64,000 bases of DNA from Fragum whitleyi (GCA_948146395.1 OX411558.1:37522850-37586849), one strand, 5' to 3'. Numbered from the stretch's first letter, positions 1-11,934 are shown. A program made the numbers and translations. Notes: generated from the sequence alone by a model not told the origin.

Positions 1-1380
1 ATTGCAGCTTTCAAAAGCAAGTGATTGTGTTAGCAGAAGCCGAGATTATTATTATTGTTATTATTTGTACAAGGTAGGAAGTTCCAGACGATGCAATATT
101 CAATGTTCCGCTACCGATGGACAAAGCGGTCTAATAAATCATTACCTATTCACGTATGAAATAAATAATCCTGTATTAAATCCTAAAATTTCGTGATGTG
201 TAAATGCACCCGGTACATGAAATGAAAGTGTTTCGTAGTGAAAACACAAAACGTCTGGAGCTAGCTGGGTCACCGCGTGTCGGCACCCTTTGAAGTCCCC
301 AGATTCTTGCAAGCGGCGACGTCGCTTTTGAAATAAGTCACACACGAGATTTTACGGGGTTTTTCCTATTTTAACAATATGAATTGTGACTAGGATTTAA
401 TCATTTGACTCGGATATTTTGTATATTTGCAGAAGGTGAAATGATTTCAGAAATATTTTCGTAGCAACGAAAGGGGATTTTGTTCGCATGTGACTTATGA
501 AGAATAACGAGAAATAGTTTTAATTTTGTGTTAAATTTTAACCTTTCGCACTTCCGGAAGACTGCGCGATTTAGGACGCGCTAGTTTTTCAGATGTTGAA
601 CGATCTTTAAATGACGCAACCAGCCTTATCCTGATAGGAATTTAAGATAGTTAACCCACAATCTAATGAACATTACGTCGTGGAGTAGCAGCTTTTGAAT
701 TTAAATTCGAGACCGGATTTTTCACCACGGACCATGGACGGTTGGATGCTGTTGATCGTATAGTCAAGGGCCTGGGAATCGTATTAATGGGGGGGCGCGT
801 TTATTAGGGAGGGCGCGTCTAAATTCTCATTGAAACATAAACACGCACCACTTGACCGTGACCAACCTTGATATGAAATAAAATTTAAACCATTACCAGA
901 CAACTTATGTTCTCAGCTACCAAATTTACACCTCTTGCTTAAATCCCGTTTTTATCTTAAAGCTTGTTGTTGCATACTTGTGTAATGTAAATATCTTCGG
1001 TTACGGGTATTTTTGTATAATATTAACCAAATCCAATTTCCTGTTTTTTTTTTTTTTTTTTCTTGTTTTTTTTTTTCGTTTCAATCAAGGCCGGAAAACA
1101 GGGGATATAGCAATCTCGGTAAAATTTACTGTTAATATATGAATGTCGTGAATAGATAAATAAATAAAAGAATCAAATGAACAAATATCCCAACACGATA
1201 GACCTAATTTCAAATTTTAACATCGAATGGATTTTTTTTTCAAAGTGCTCGACATCGTAACTACAACTGTATAGTAGCGCTTCTATCCCTCGGATGGCTC
1301 TAGAATTTCCTCAATACAATCATTCATCTATTTGTTTTACCGGAAGTTTTTAAAATATTACAGAAAATGAAACTCGCATC
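1..1380. other. No gene recognised
   Basis: I see no convincing coding exon here: the short open frames lack recognisable domains. The stretch is AT-rich and holds a poly-T tract near 1,047-1,076 and a GC-richer patch near 770-815 with a run of G. Nothing could be assigned to a repeat family that recurs in the window. Confidence 0.5.
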
Positions 1381-1390
1381 TTTACCTTAA

Positions 1391-1482
1391 TATGGAAATT
1401 GGTATTTCTCGCACCAGAACTATAATGATCAACATCCTTACGTAGCTGCCATCTTCTACCCTCTTAGGTTTACGATTATCTG
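1391..1482 (-). repeat. Degraded SINE body fragment
   Basis: This is a weak match, in reverse orientation, to the body of the SINE seen intact at 60,896-61,160: 'ggtatttctcgcaccag', then 'tagctgccatcttctaccctc' reduced to its core, then 'aggtttacgattatc'. Neither the tRNA head nor the tail survives. The call rests only on the shared order of these words, so it could be an older relative. Confidence 0.4.
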
Positions 1483-2871
1483 CCGTTTGGTAGGAGCAAT
1501 AGAATTTAAACAACGACTATATTTGGATAATTCATTAGCTGTACAAAATACCTTCCTACATAGATTTTATCGAATTGGGTTTTTTTTTGTTGTTGTTTTT
1601 TTTTAATTCATTTTTACGCAATGGCATCAGATGATTATTCTTTCACGAGACTGAATATTACCGAAAGAGACCAAAACCCTGTAATTATAATTACGAAACA
1701 GCGGTCTTTTAATTCGGAGGATGGGGGGGGAGCATTCAGGTCATACCAGAGCCATAGCGGATAATGCTTAAAAGTCAAAATGCAGAAAGACTGCTGTTTA
1801 ATCTGCTAAAATATGGGTTCCGCATGTGGAAATTGAATTACCTTTCTGACTGCTATTTTTTTTAGTTAAGAAAAGAATCATAAGTCTAGACACTATAGTT
1901 GCCTGTTTTCTTTTCCATGCCAAGAATATCCTGTACCAAAACTCCCTTTTAAGAAATAATAGCAAAAAGACCCTATCTCTCTGATTGTCCGTTAATATCC
2001 CATTAAAATTGTCAGAGAACAGTAGACCGTCTCGTCTTTGTTATGTATGCGGTTTTAATTACCCTGATGGGCACCGGGAAGCCATAAATTTATTCAGTCG
2101 GATTGTTGGACACATTTTCATTGTCTTTCTGGTCTTTCACTTTATCATTGCTTACAAATGGCCAGTTTAAAGTAGAAAAAGTTGTGTTACTTTGTTTTCT
2201 TTATGGTATTCGATTCTATTTCTTAAACTTATTTAAAAAACAAGTATACGTTACTTCAGGAATACACAGAAATCAAAAAAAGAAGAAGAAAACCCCCCCC
2301 CCCCCCATAAATACTTGCTTTCGTCACAAATTTTTCAAAACGTAGGTCTAGTATTGAACTTTAGTTGTAAAGTTTTATATTAAACCTTAAAAATAAGACA
2401 ATTTGAGAAAATAAAAAAAATGGTCAAAAGATTGGATTGGATCGATCAAAGGTTGATTAAAAATGCAGTCGGGAAATACCGTCTTCAAAATTCTTTTTTT
2501 TTTTTCAATTAACAACGTGCAAAGATTCTTTTTCAATGACACTATTTCTGCGAAAGAGATCATGTTATAGCAGTAAGACATTGGAATATTGTAATATGGT
2601 ATTGGGTTATGGTAAAAGGGAAGATTAAACATTATTCTTTCCCATGCTGATTTCTGGAACAATCCGGGATCGATCGTTCAGTTTGAAATTTGTCATCTTC
2701 TATAGTTTTGTTAAAAAAAATTACAAAAAATATCCTAACCAATCTTCTCCTCTATCTGTCTGAATTTATCTTTATCTGTCTCTTTTCTTTTTCTGTCTCT
2801 CTTGCTTTTTCCACCTCTCTGTCTGTCTGTCTCACTCTCTGTCTGTCTGTTTGTCTGCATGCCCTCTCTCT

Positions 2872-3081
<210 letters not shown>

Positions 3082-3250
3082 CACATTTTTGTTCCGAAAG
3101 TTTCCGATTATGTAGTTATACTTGTAGTAGAGTTTATTTAATAAAACAAGAAATAAAAAAAAATTAAAACAGAAGATTTATTGTATACAAATAGAGTAAA
3201 AAAAAATCCTCTACGAATCCTCTACGAAATCGACTTGTTTGTTTTTATAA

Positions 3251-3342
3251 GGTTAAATGCTATTTTTAACACTATCACAGTTATATTGCGGCGGCTGGTG
3301 ACCATCACATGATTTTCTTTCGTTTCTCACACCAGCGGAAGA
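3251..3342 (-). repeat. Degraded SINE tail fragment
   Basis: The stretch reads 'ttaacactatcacagttatattgcggcggctgg' in pieces, followed by 'tttctcacaccag'. It corresponds to the reverse complement of the SINE 3' tail (ACTGAAA ... GCGGCGTTAAA) seen at 8,180-8,219. No tRNA head is present. Confidence 0.35.
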
Positions 3343-3473
3343 TTAACAATATTTCGTCCGAGTCATCTACTGCTTATTCCTCTTAAGAATACTACTTATC
3401 AAACGTGCTAGGTTGGAGAATAATGACTCGTGTCACAACGACATTTGTTAATTTTGCCGTATGAATCTTGCCA

Positions 3474-3537
3474 AGTCGTTGTTCGAACTCTCAACCTAGG
3501 ATTTGCAGCCAAAATCGTTACCGTTGAGCTAGCCTGA
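3474..3537 (-). repeat. tRNA-like pol III promoter fragment (SINE head)
   Basis: Reading the minus strand gives an A-box-like 'TAGCTCAACGGTAACG' and, about 40 nt on, a B-box-like 'GAGTTCGAAC'. Between them lies an anticodon-arm-like segment 'GGCTGCAAATCC'. I see no acceptor-stem complementarity, so this is more likely a decayed tRNA-derived SINE head than a tRNA gene. Confidence 0.4.
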
Positions 3538-3608
3538 CTCGACTCTCTTAAAAGTTCGGTATTTTATTTAACAAGCTAAGATATTACACTGGTTGGGAAA
3601 AATAAAAG

Positions 3609-3756
3609 CATCTTCCATTGTAACCATAGCAACGCAATCAAAATTTGATATGTCCAACAATTAATTACATGCAATGGTCATTTCATTCCCATAAATAACA
3701 CACCTGGAACCATGTTTGCGGCTCGAATTAAACATGTGGCCTTAGAGTCTTTTGGA
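3609..3756. repeat. Dispersed repeat, copy 1 of 2 (~145 bp)
   Basis: It shares an ordered series of words with 6,853-6,996: 'catagcaacg/ctatggcaacg', 'ttaattacatg(c/t)aatggtcatt' and 'ttagart cttgg'. Both copies sit in otherwise anonymous AT-rich DNA. I do not recognise the family. Confidence 0.45.
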
Positions 3757-4528
3757 AAGAAAACAAAATTTGAAGTAAATAGAACAGAGAAGGAGAAGGA
3801 AATGCGCCCCGTGGAAGCTCTACGATCTTTCCTTTTGGAAAGATGTGTTGGGGTGGGGTGGGGGTTCAGAAATATGATGCGTTGTTGAATGCTTTCACGC
3901 CTAAACTTCTATAAATGATAATGCAGAACATTAGTCAATGTCTCGCTTCCTTTCAAACACAAGAATATACATTTCATCATTTACGCAAAAAATGTTACTT
4001 TAACATTCGAAGGCTCTTATTTAAAAAATGTATACAAATCCTGACTAGACTGTGCAAAATGATCGGACTGACCGAGATTTAACTTTTTACTTTCGGAAAA
4101 TGTTCTAAATCTATTCAGTATTCATGTATTGAAATGCAAACGATGATTGGCGAGCGACATGCTGAGTATAGCAAACAAATATGGCAGATTTTTTTCTGTC
4201 ATGGTCTATGATGAAACATTGAAGCATTTATCTATTTATTTTAAAATATCAGTTTTAAAGCGCCAACGTCCGGTATGTTCAAGATAGGCCGCACGCTATC
4301 CTGAACACTGTTTATGTTTAACGTTTTCTATTTCCTGAATGTTCAGCAAACTTTCAGCTCACCTGAACACATGGTGTTTCATGGGGACGAGCCTTTTTGA
4401 TCATTGAATGTCTGTCGTCGTAATTGATCTTATTCTGCAACGGTCGAAAAAGCTACCTCGAAAATATGATTTCTATAGACGGTGCAACTAAGGTTGGGTT
4501 TTTTTGTATTTTTTTCATGTATAACATG
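3757..4528. other. No gene recognised; small hairpin inside
   Basis: I found no supported coding sequence. A G-rich patch (3 runs of G) lies at 3,850-3,864. At 4,276-4,307 a 12-bp inverted repeat (TGTTCAAGATAG ... CTATCCTGAACA, one mismatch) could form a hairpin with an 8-nt loop. Confidence 0.5.
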
Positions 4529-4610
4529 ACAGTTGGAGCACCCAACATTATATTCCTTGTATTTCTCGCATCAGCACTACCATTAAAATTACTTCCTTTC
4601 CTGGCCTTCA
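4529..4610 (-). repeat. Degraded SINE body fragment
   Basis: Reverse-oriented SINE words appear in order: 'gttggagcacccaacatta', 'attccttgtatttctcgc', 'cagcactacc', 'tttcctggcctTC'. These match the central part of the intact copy at 60,896-61,160. Head and tail are lost. Confidence 0.5.
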
Positions 4611-5589
4611 GGAGGGAGATGAATGTAAGAAAAGATATATGCCGCCGTTTTGGTCATATTTAGACTACCGTTCACATTTCACTGAATAGTGTCAAGTTCA
4701 ATGTAACAGTCATAGATAAAATCAAACCATTGCCTGGGAAATTTCAAAACCACCCATGTTGCAATTCTCAAAGTAGTAAAATTAGTATATCGTAAGCGGA
4801 AGGCTTAAAACTCGTATCTACAGCTTGAAAGAACGTGAGTTACGAGGTTTTTGTCGTACGTTGGTAATATTGTTTTCGAGACTTTATAATACAGTTTCGT
4901 GCTTATATGTTCATTCACCATTTTTTCTATGGAGGTAGGTATACTATTTCCGAAATGGAAATGTCACAAAATCGAATTATTTGAGCATTTTTCTACAAAA
5001 AGGAGATCTAGTACTTAAAAGGTTAAAAAAGGGTATCAGCTAATTTCTGTGAGTACTTGGGTATTTACGAATAATATTTTTTTTATATATATATTGCACA
5101 ATTTAGGCCACCGAAACAATATTACAAAAAGTGTTTACAAAAACATATAAGAGAATAGCGATCAAACTTAGTTAAATTATTGCACTGAAATGTTCAAAAT
5201 CATGGTTTAAATTCTTGTAACAACAAATTTTGGTATATCGTCGGCTAGAGACTTAAACCTCGTTTTTACGGCTTGAATACACTGGGGCTATATGAGATTT
5301 TGGTCGCTCACAGACGATATGATTTTAGAGTCCCGGTAATAACCGGTTGAGTATCATGCTAAGGTTTTCATATGGCATTTAAAATAACATAACCAAAATA
5401 GACTGCATTTGCAATAGTTGGGCGATCCGTTAATTATATTATGCAGGTCAGCAAGAACATGGATGTCGAATAAGGGGGCATCAAACCATTACCTGGTATC
5501 CCCATTTTTTCTCAAGTTTGCGGAATTTGCAAATAAATATTCTATATTTAATAACTGAGTAACACTAAAGCATTTCTTCTTCTCTGCTT
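4611..5589. other. No gene or assignable repeat seen
   Basis: This is AT-rich sequence without a convincing exon and without words recurring elsewhere in the window strongly enough to call a repeat. Confidence 0.45.
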
Positions 5590-5590
5590 T

Positions 5591-6126
5591 AAGCCTAGTT
5601 TACATTTGCCACGATCGCCTTACGATATTGCCACGATTCACAAATCGTGCGGTGTCCGCACGGGTTTCATAAAGCTGTCACAAGAATCATTGAGGTACCC
5701 TTGCGGCCATCGCAAGGTAAATGTGCGACCCCCACTTCGAGAATTGTGCGATTTGACAACTTTATACACTGTAGACAGTGCAGCCGCCGTACAACCATCG
5801 TGTGGAACCCGCGCGGGGGCCCTAGGATGATCCGTTCTATACTTATAGGCAAAACATCATACGGTAGCCTTTCGATGTCCGTGCGGCGATCGTGCGATGC
5901 CTAGAAGCGTGTCTACGGACTACGCTCTCCGTACGGACTTGCAATTTTAAAAAAATTGTATTCCTATTTTTTATAAAAAAATCGCAAGGTTCTGCGACAC
6001 CCGTAAAACCATGCGATGATCGCATGGACATCGTATGTCGCCCGGCACGGGCGTCGCACGATTTTTGAATTGTGGCGTGTTACGGGCGCCGTACGGGCTC
6101 CTTAATCCAAATGTAAACTAGGCTTT
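5591..6126. mobile_element. TIR DNA element with CpG-rich core (~536 bp)
   Basis: The element is bounded by near-perfect ~18-bp terminal inverted repeats: AAGCCTAGTTTACATTTG on the left and CAAATGTAAACTAGGCTT on the right. The interior is much richer in GC and CpG than its flanks and is dense in variants of short words such as atcgtgcg, atcgcaagg and gtacgggc, many in both orientations. Open frames through it have no recognisable transposase, so it looks non-autonomous. The composition contrast with the AT-rich flanks supports insertion of a discrete element. Confidence 0.85.
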
Positions 6127-6852
6127 ACGGACACATACCGGTAAAAGAAATTGTCAAAAGAGAAATATGTCTTAAATATGACCATGGTTTTAAGATGAGC
6201 AGTTTTTTCGAGTCAGAGACTCCCATATGGTAATTAGGACTCTAAAACTATCCGATAAAGTGCCAGGAACCCTCTTTTTTATGACTTGTCTGCTTTGTAC
6301 TAGTCGACTTACAAAATTCTTTTCTGTTCTGTTGGTTAAAAAAGATACGCAATTCTAAGCACAATGTATTGGTTAAATAACGAATCTATGGAAATATTAA
6401 GAAAAAGAAAGGAAAGCAAGAAAAATATATGATCAGTAAATTTTTCTCGCAAGTCAACATGTCTGAAAAATGCATAATCCTTCCTGATGATTTTTTTTTT
6501 CATTTCTACATGTGCGCAACACCCAGACTCAGTTCTGTCTCTGCATCCGCACATTCTGATCAAAGTCTTCAAATATCAATCTCTCAATTTCTCGCCATTA
6601 CGCAAAAATAAAACGTTTTGAAATTAGTATTATTACTAAAGGTTACATCACATACGATTGTTTCATAATAGTTCTTTTATATAAAAGTCTCTTGGTAGTA
6701 CATTTAGCAACATACACTTTAAAATCGGATTTTAAAACAAAATGCATGTGAGGTGTATCATTTTGATTACTCGATTGTTATATCAGATTCTTGATTTTGT
6801 CAGACATACATAAAAGTATTGGAAAGTTTAAGATGTTTGTCAAAACTGAAAA
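6127..6852. other. No gene seen
   Basis: Short open frames on both strands (6,336-6,611) overlap each other and carry no recognisable domain. No repeat family was assigned. Confidence 0.45.
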
Positions 6853-6996
6853 CAACCTCCAGTATGAATTGTAGCTATGGCAACGGAGGTATTTTGACAT
6901 ATCTCACTAAATTTGTGAACTATTAATTACATGTAATGGTCATTAATAAGGGCAGCTGGTATTGAATCCATATACATGTAGCTTTAGAATCTTGGA
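6853..6996. repeat. Dispersed repeat, copy 2 of 2
   Basis: This is the partner of 3,609-3,756: same word order including 'attaattacatgtaatggtc' and 'agctttagaatcttgg'. The copies are diverged, so the relationship is old. Confidence 0.45.
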
Positions 6997-7098
6997 TTAC
7001 ATGGATAACATTTATTCGAGGAAAATGTTTCGTTTTCACACCAAAAATAGAAAATACATCATTCTAAACGATCTTGTAAAAAGAGAAGTGAGTTGCAA

Positions 7099-7330
7099 AT
7101 ATGACCCGTCAGGCGAAAAGGAATCTTCTTGGTATTGCGTGACGAGTCGATCATAGCCAGTCTGGGCGGACTGTTCACAGGCGTAACATTTTGCCTTAGG
7201 CTTTTTTTCTGAATCTATGATGATCTTTCTTCTTTCCAGTAAGAAAAACTTTGAAATGCGAACACCGGCTGACCTCTACTGGAACCAATATCTCTCTAAG
7301 ATATTTATTTCGCGAAGTTCCCGGAAGGTC
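7099..7330 (+). mobile_element. MITE fragment, 'TGACCCGTCAGGCGAAAAGG' family
   Basis: It starts with the terminal motif seen at 55,091 and, inverted, at 55,346. It continues with 'accggctgacctctactgg' and 'aagatatttatttcgcg', which also occur in order at 20,290-20,370 and inverted at 55,130-55,200. The right terminus is missing, so this is an incomplete copy. Confidence 0.6.
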
Positions 7331-7955
7331 ATTTTTGCATTACTTATCACATAAATTGCAAGTATTGTTTATTCCATCTCGCTTTCTTTCATAAACTAGT
7401 TCCTTAATTTCGATAAAATATTTTCATTTTAAATACAAAATACAAATTTCAATAGCTTCAAAAATCAAACAGGGAATAGTTATGGTTCCTGTGCATTGTA
7501 ATATCATTTTAAAGGATCTTTTCACCACTGAAGCTTGAAGTTGATAGCAAATGTACATACAGAGATGCTCCGGAAAAAAAATCTGAGTCATTATAATAAC
7601 ACAAAGGACAATAATCCCAAAATTATGCAACAAAAATGTTGTGGTTCTTATGCACCACTTTTCTCATTCAAAGGTCTAAGGCCCGGTGCCACTGCACTAA
7701 CGGATGAATTGAGTATGCAAAGCGTATGAAAATCTTACAATGCATCGAAAAGATGATTTGTAAGCGTACATGTGTATGTGTATGTATATCCGCGTTGTCT
7801 TTTGTCTTTCAGCGTACGAGGAACATACGACATATGCATCCGCCCTTTCATCTTGTTGTACCAAAAGATGGGCTATATTAGAAAACGTAGACAACAAACA
7901 TTTTTGCTCTCCTTTACCACCAGTTTGCCCTTCTTTCTTTGTTCAAAACTTTATA
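7331..7955. other. No gene seen
   Basis: AT-rich sequence with several overlapping short frames and no recognisable product. I assigned no repeat to it. Confidence 0.4.
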
Positions 7956-8237
7956 GCCGCCGTCACAGCGCAGTTGGTAGCGCGACGGACGGTCATTCTA
8001 GAGGTCCCGGGTTCGATCCCCGACGGCGGCACTCATTCTTTTCGACAATTTGTGTCTCACCAATGGGTTGATAATCATAGACCTATGTGAGATAGTAGCT
8101 GGAGGCTAGGAAAGGATGTAATGGTTGTACTGGTGAGAGAAATACCAGGAATCCATTGTTAGGTGCTCCTGCCGCCGCGATATAGCTGAAATAATGTTGA
8201 AAGCGGCGTTAAACTCCATTCAATCAAACAATCAAAG
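7956..8237 (+). mobile_element. SINE, near-full-length, tRNA-derived head
   Basis: A 76-nt head (7,956-8,031) has a complete 7-bp acceptor-type stem (GCCGCCG with CGGCGGC), an A-box-like 'AGCGCAGTTGGTAGCGCG' and a perfect B-box 'GGGTTCGATCCCC'. The body follows ('accaatgggttgataatc', 'agctggaggctagg', 'gtgagagaaataccaggaa', 'ttgttaggtgctcc'). It ends with the mollusc-type tail 'gcgatatagctgaa ... aaagcggcgttaaactcc' and a short (TCAA)n-like end. A pol III promoter is therefore intact by eye. Copies at 41,050 and 60,896 share the same architecture. It resembles the MetaSINE-type elements of molluscs (established family, assigned here from memory). Confidence 0.9.
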
Positions 8238-8503
8238 CTTTATTGTGTCGAAAGTCAATATACAATCTCTATCAATATTTACTCGTTTGTCTTGGAAAGA
8301 ATGCGAATGAAAATATGTCCTTATGTTAACGGGAAAGAAGAAAAAAAATAAATGAATCTTTTAACCCCGTATATAATTCAAATATGGAGGCTTGATTCTG
8401 ATGTTTATTTTCCCCTTTTTTCTGCAATCCAAATTACAGAGCGCTAGCGAGGACTCCAATCCTGCTACGGGAAGACCCATGGTTATCTGCTTCTACAGTT
8501 AAC

Positions 8504-8660
8504 AACATCGTGAAATTGACAAGGTGAAAATTTTTCGAATAATTTAGGAATGAAATTCAATGAGTGTGTGGATCGAGTTTTGAGTGAATTTAATGGGAGG
8601 TATTCCTATATCGCAAATTTTGTTCAGGATGAACACAATTAGCGATGTTGGTGTATGTTT
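8504..8660 (+). mobile_element. MITE fragment, 'AACATCGTGAAATTGACA' family
   Basis: It begins 'aacatcgtgaaattgacaag' and continues with 'aatttaggaatgaaattcaatgagtgtgtgg', then 'gagtgaatttaatgggaggt' and 'caaattttgttcagg'. These match 16,570, 39,154, 43,723 and 55,712 in order. The right half, including the inverted end, is not recognisable, so this is a left-end fragment. Confidence 0.75.
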
Positions 8661-8946
8661 TCCAAAATTGAAGACATTGCCTACTTGGGGTACTCACGAT
8701 GATCGGCGGGCTTCCTTACTAGCATAGCAATATCTACGATGGATTCTTTAACTCTCAACGATTTTTAACCTACAACTTTATAACGTTAAACCTTTTTTTG
8801 TATTCAAATTATGGGTTGCCCACCAGCCTGTCATTTTTGAAAGCGAACTCAGTATGTCCGAAATTGAACGATCACTAGCCTGGATTCTGCTCGCGGTGAG
8901 TGCATTTAATATCCTGTACATGAAGCTGGGTTTTTAAATAAATTGT

Positions 8947-9010
8947 GACCTGTCTGGCAATAAGGGGTTATCTTGGAAGTGCGAAAAGTAACGATCCAAG
9001 TCAGGCTTTA
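8947..9010 (+). repeat. Short fragment, 'TGACCCGTCA' MITE family
   Basis: 'gtgacctgtctggcaa', then 'gtgcgaaaagtaacgatcc' and 'aagtcaggcttt' parallel the interior of the better copy at 55,091-55,346 (gtgcgaaaagtttcgaccc, aagtcagtctg). It is very short and diverged. Confidence 0.4.
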
Positions 9011-9140
9011 CCAGCTGTGCGGGCTAACTATTTTAACTCAGACCGAATGGAACTTCCTTCGATGGCTTCATGATGCTTGGAATCAAAAGGTAAACAGGGT
9101 GTGCAATTATAACTTAACTTACATTTGATTTTTTTATTGA

Positions 9141-9305
9141 AATTAGGCTTTACATCGCTTTGTAACAATTTTCCAGTCATATCTCGGAAGCTGGGGCTAC
9201 TGACCATGAGTTCCTTGTATTCCTCTTACCAAATTACCGATATATGCTTTCCGAATCTCCAGCCACTCATTCCACATAGATTTACGATTTTAAACCCGCT
9301 GATGT
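9141..9305 (-). repeat. Degraded SINE body and tail
   Basis: In reverse orientation the SINE series can be followed: 'tccagtcatatctcggaagctgg', 'ccttgtattcctcttacc', 'tctccagccactcattcc', 'acatagatttacgatttt', 'aacccgctgatg'. The tRNA head is absent. Divergence is high. Confidence 0.6.
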
Positions 9306-9329
9306 AATACATATATCGGAAGCTATGGG

Positions 9330-10285
9330 ATATAAGAAATATGACCCTCACCCCACCCCACCCACCCCATCCCCACCATGATTTCGAGTCTGATGCGCTC
9401 CGACGGTGGCTCTAATTAAGTAAGCGACATTTTATTACATGTCCTTCATTATCACGTCGGTTTATTTAACGACAAAAATCTAAACTTTGACATTTTGGGG
9501 AAATCTCGATTTGTCAGTTTTCCTCAGTGTATGAGTAAGTTTCGTTTTGCAATAAACTTGTACTTTGTATTCACTAGCTCAATGTTGTTCAATGCTAGTG
9601 CTTTAAAAAGTGATATCATTTGTACTTGATACATATAGAGAAAGCCAATCACATTACACGAAAATTTGCTATCCTTTAAATATCAAAATTCAGTTTTGTC
9701 ACTAGTATGATTATAGAGGTTTCTTTCAGTCAAAACACGGATTTTAAATTTCAATTCAAATGTTGTTGTTTGAAATAGATGTGAAGTTAATGTTTTTGTT
9801 GTCAAGAAATATTTTTGAAACATGAGAAAATTCTTAACTAAAGTGTTCGTGTAATGTGTCTATGTCTTTGAAATGTGTGTGCTCATTACAACCTCCTATG
9901 CTTGATGGTGATCACCATGGCAACTAGCCCAAGAATGCCAGTTTCGTAAAATTTAAACATAAATAATTGCTTTAGGTGTCAGTAAAATAATCACCTGTTT
10001 CTCGTCTTTGCATGTATGGTAGAAAATTTGCCGGTACATATAGAATGGAAGCACTGTACCTTAAGTTTTTTCTTCAAACTATGAAAGTTGATAATTACAA
10101 TTTGTTGAATACTATTTCTCTTTAAAAAAATAAATTTTCGACCTAAAGACATACATGCATTGTTTTAAATAAAAGAAATCACAGGCTGTAATTATAACCC
10201 TAAACAGCTCTTTAGTTGTCACAGAGTTCTAGAAAATAATACCCTGTCAATACTTTTAAAGGTAATGTCCCCGGTAAATAGATAT
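9330..10285. other. No gene seen; C-rich tract with G4 potential
   Basis: The only distinctive feature is the run of C-tracts at 9,350-9,377 (five or more runs of CCC or CCCC separated by single A, AC or AT), which on the minus strand satisfies the simple G-quadruplex pattern. The rest is AT-rich and unassigned. Confidence 0.5.
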
Positions 10286-10349
10286 GCAACTTCGTTAGGA
10301 TTCGAACCAGGGACCTCTTTGTCCCAAAGCGAGAGCTATACCGCGTTGC
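10286..10349 (-). repeat. tRNA-like fragment (likely SINE head)
   Basis: On the minus strand a perfect B-box 'GGTTCGAATCC' is followed by a 3' end that pairs with the 5' end (GCAAC with GTTGC). The A-box is degenerate, and the total (64 nt) is about 10 nt shorter than a normal tRNA. This favours a decayed tRNA-derived element over a tRNA gene. Confidence 0.45.
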
Positions 10350-11041
10350 TATAAAAAGCTAGCTTGTGCGACAAGTCAGAACAAAACCCCTTACACATAA
10401 ACCGGCTACCATATATAGTTAAAACAAAAGCAATCATAACATCATAACTACAGTACAAACTTTAGTTACAAGGCAGACGAAATTTATAAAAGGATTTTGT
10501 TGAGAAAAAAATACGTAAAATAACTTCAAAATTCAAGTTTGGGTTTTACTATACAACGTTGCCAATTGCACATTATCAATTAAATAAATCATTCGAATCT
10601 TCTTCAAATGTAAGCGGTCTTGATGTGTTGTAAGTTCATGTTTAACAGAGTTTCTTAAAGGAACAAAACATATTAAAATTCTAAAATAAGATCTTGAGAC
10701 AAACTAGACACTAACACCAGTTATTCCTGGATATTGATTTGCAGTGGATATAACAGGTCATTAAGAATCAGCCCCGACCCCTAGCTGACTAAAGAAAACA
10801 AACCCCGGGAGTAATGGCTATTAACGGATAACAAGTCAGATTTATGGCATTAGTCCCAGTGCTCATTTCACCTATCTACGGTCTCCGGTGCATTTCTTAA
10901 AAGGGAGCAATATTCTTCGCATGTCTAGGCTTATCGCTCTCTGTCTATCGGTCTGTCTCTGTCTGTCATTCTCTCTACCTTTCTTTTCCTCTCTTTCTCA
11001 TTCTTTGAATTTAGAATTTTGAAGAGACACTTTCCCTTGAT

Positions 11042-11145
11042 TATTTTTTATATTTATAATTTCTCTTTTCTCAACGAATTCAATATAGCACTTTAGAATG
11101 CCAACAGATTCGTTCACCATCAGTACTTTCAGTGCTTTGATTTAT
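11042..11145 (+). repeat. Dispersed ~104-bp repeat, copy 1
   Basis: It is clearly homologous to 28,752-28,855: 'tttctcttttct', 'gaattcaatata', 'tagaatgccamcag' and an identical 'ttcgttcaccatcagtact' plus 'ttcagtgctttgatt'. The function is unknown. The strong conservation of the right half suggests a mobile or recently duplicated fragment. Confidence 0.75.
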
Positions 11146-11456
11146 TTAGGCAATTGTCTTATCTAATCATCTTTGACACAAAAAATAGGATGATGGGATA
11201 ATCTCCCACGGTGGATCGACTGTTTAAAGATTTTAAAAAAATATTGAAAACTCTTTGAATTTCAAGAACTAAAAGTATAAACATTGTAAATTTGTATTTT
11301 ATCTGATACAGCGAGAAAAACTTTCCGATTATAGTAAGAGTAATGAGGAGTCAGTTTTTTTTTCACCCCAACGAGGTCAATGTCAGGTCAATAAGACTGA
11401 CCGATATCAAATCTATGTCTTAAATCCTGCACTCCCAGAGCCCTATTTCTAGTTCA

Positions 11457-11613
11457 GGTAGTGGACCCGTAATAGGCCCGCAATGTTTTGGAAGTCATGA
11501 ACTTTAACAGTGTTAACCGAGGTTTCCTAATGGTTTTCATTAGGATACCTCGGTCAACATTCTGAAAGTTCATGAGTTCCGAAATTCTGCGGAACTATTA
11601 CGGTTTCACTACC
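11457..11613. mobile_element. Fold-back MITE, 'GGTAGTGGACCCG' family, copy 1
   Basis: This is an almost complete palindrome. The left arm reads GGTAGTGGACCCGTAATAG ... GTTAACCGAGG and the right arm is its reverse complement ending CTACC, with a centre near 'taatggttttcatta'. The same palindrome recurs at 62,999-63,163, and its first 24 nt recur at the window's right edge. It has no coding capacity. Transcripts would fold into a long hairpin. Confidence 0.88.
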
Positions 11614-11743
11614 TTAACACAAAGATATCTAGGCACATGAACGTACAAAAGAACAAACACACTGACGAACTGAATTGCTGCTTTCCTATCTAAGACACGA
11701 ATTAACCGTTCACTTGTAATTTCTGTTGCATATATAGCTTAGT

Positions 11744-11807
11744 CATACAGTATAGACTAGGATCAGTCTGCACAGACGTGCAGTCTGATCTAAGCTTATA
11801 CTGTATG
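11744..11807. mobile_element. Fold-back element, CATACAGTATA ends, copy 1
   Basis: The outer arms CATACAGTATA/TATACTGTATG enclose inner arms GATCAGTCTGCAC/GTGCAGTCTGATC, giving a nearly continuous stem of about 30 bp. A diverged relative is at 59,632-59,694. It is too small to encode anything. Confidence 0.75.
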
Positions 11808-11934
11808 CTTTCTACCTATCATTGTGTAAAACAATAGAGCAAGACTTGCTGAAATATCCCAAATATTTGCTATTTGTTTGAAGGAAAAAAATAAAGTCAT
11901 CGGAATAAGGGTTAAGCCGAATATAGAGCAGATT

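Noticed and set aside
7956..8031. Functional tRNA gene with full acceptor stem
   Set aside because: The same 76-nt head is followed by the same SINE body and tail at several loci, so it is a SINE head.
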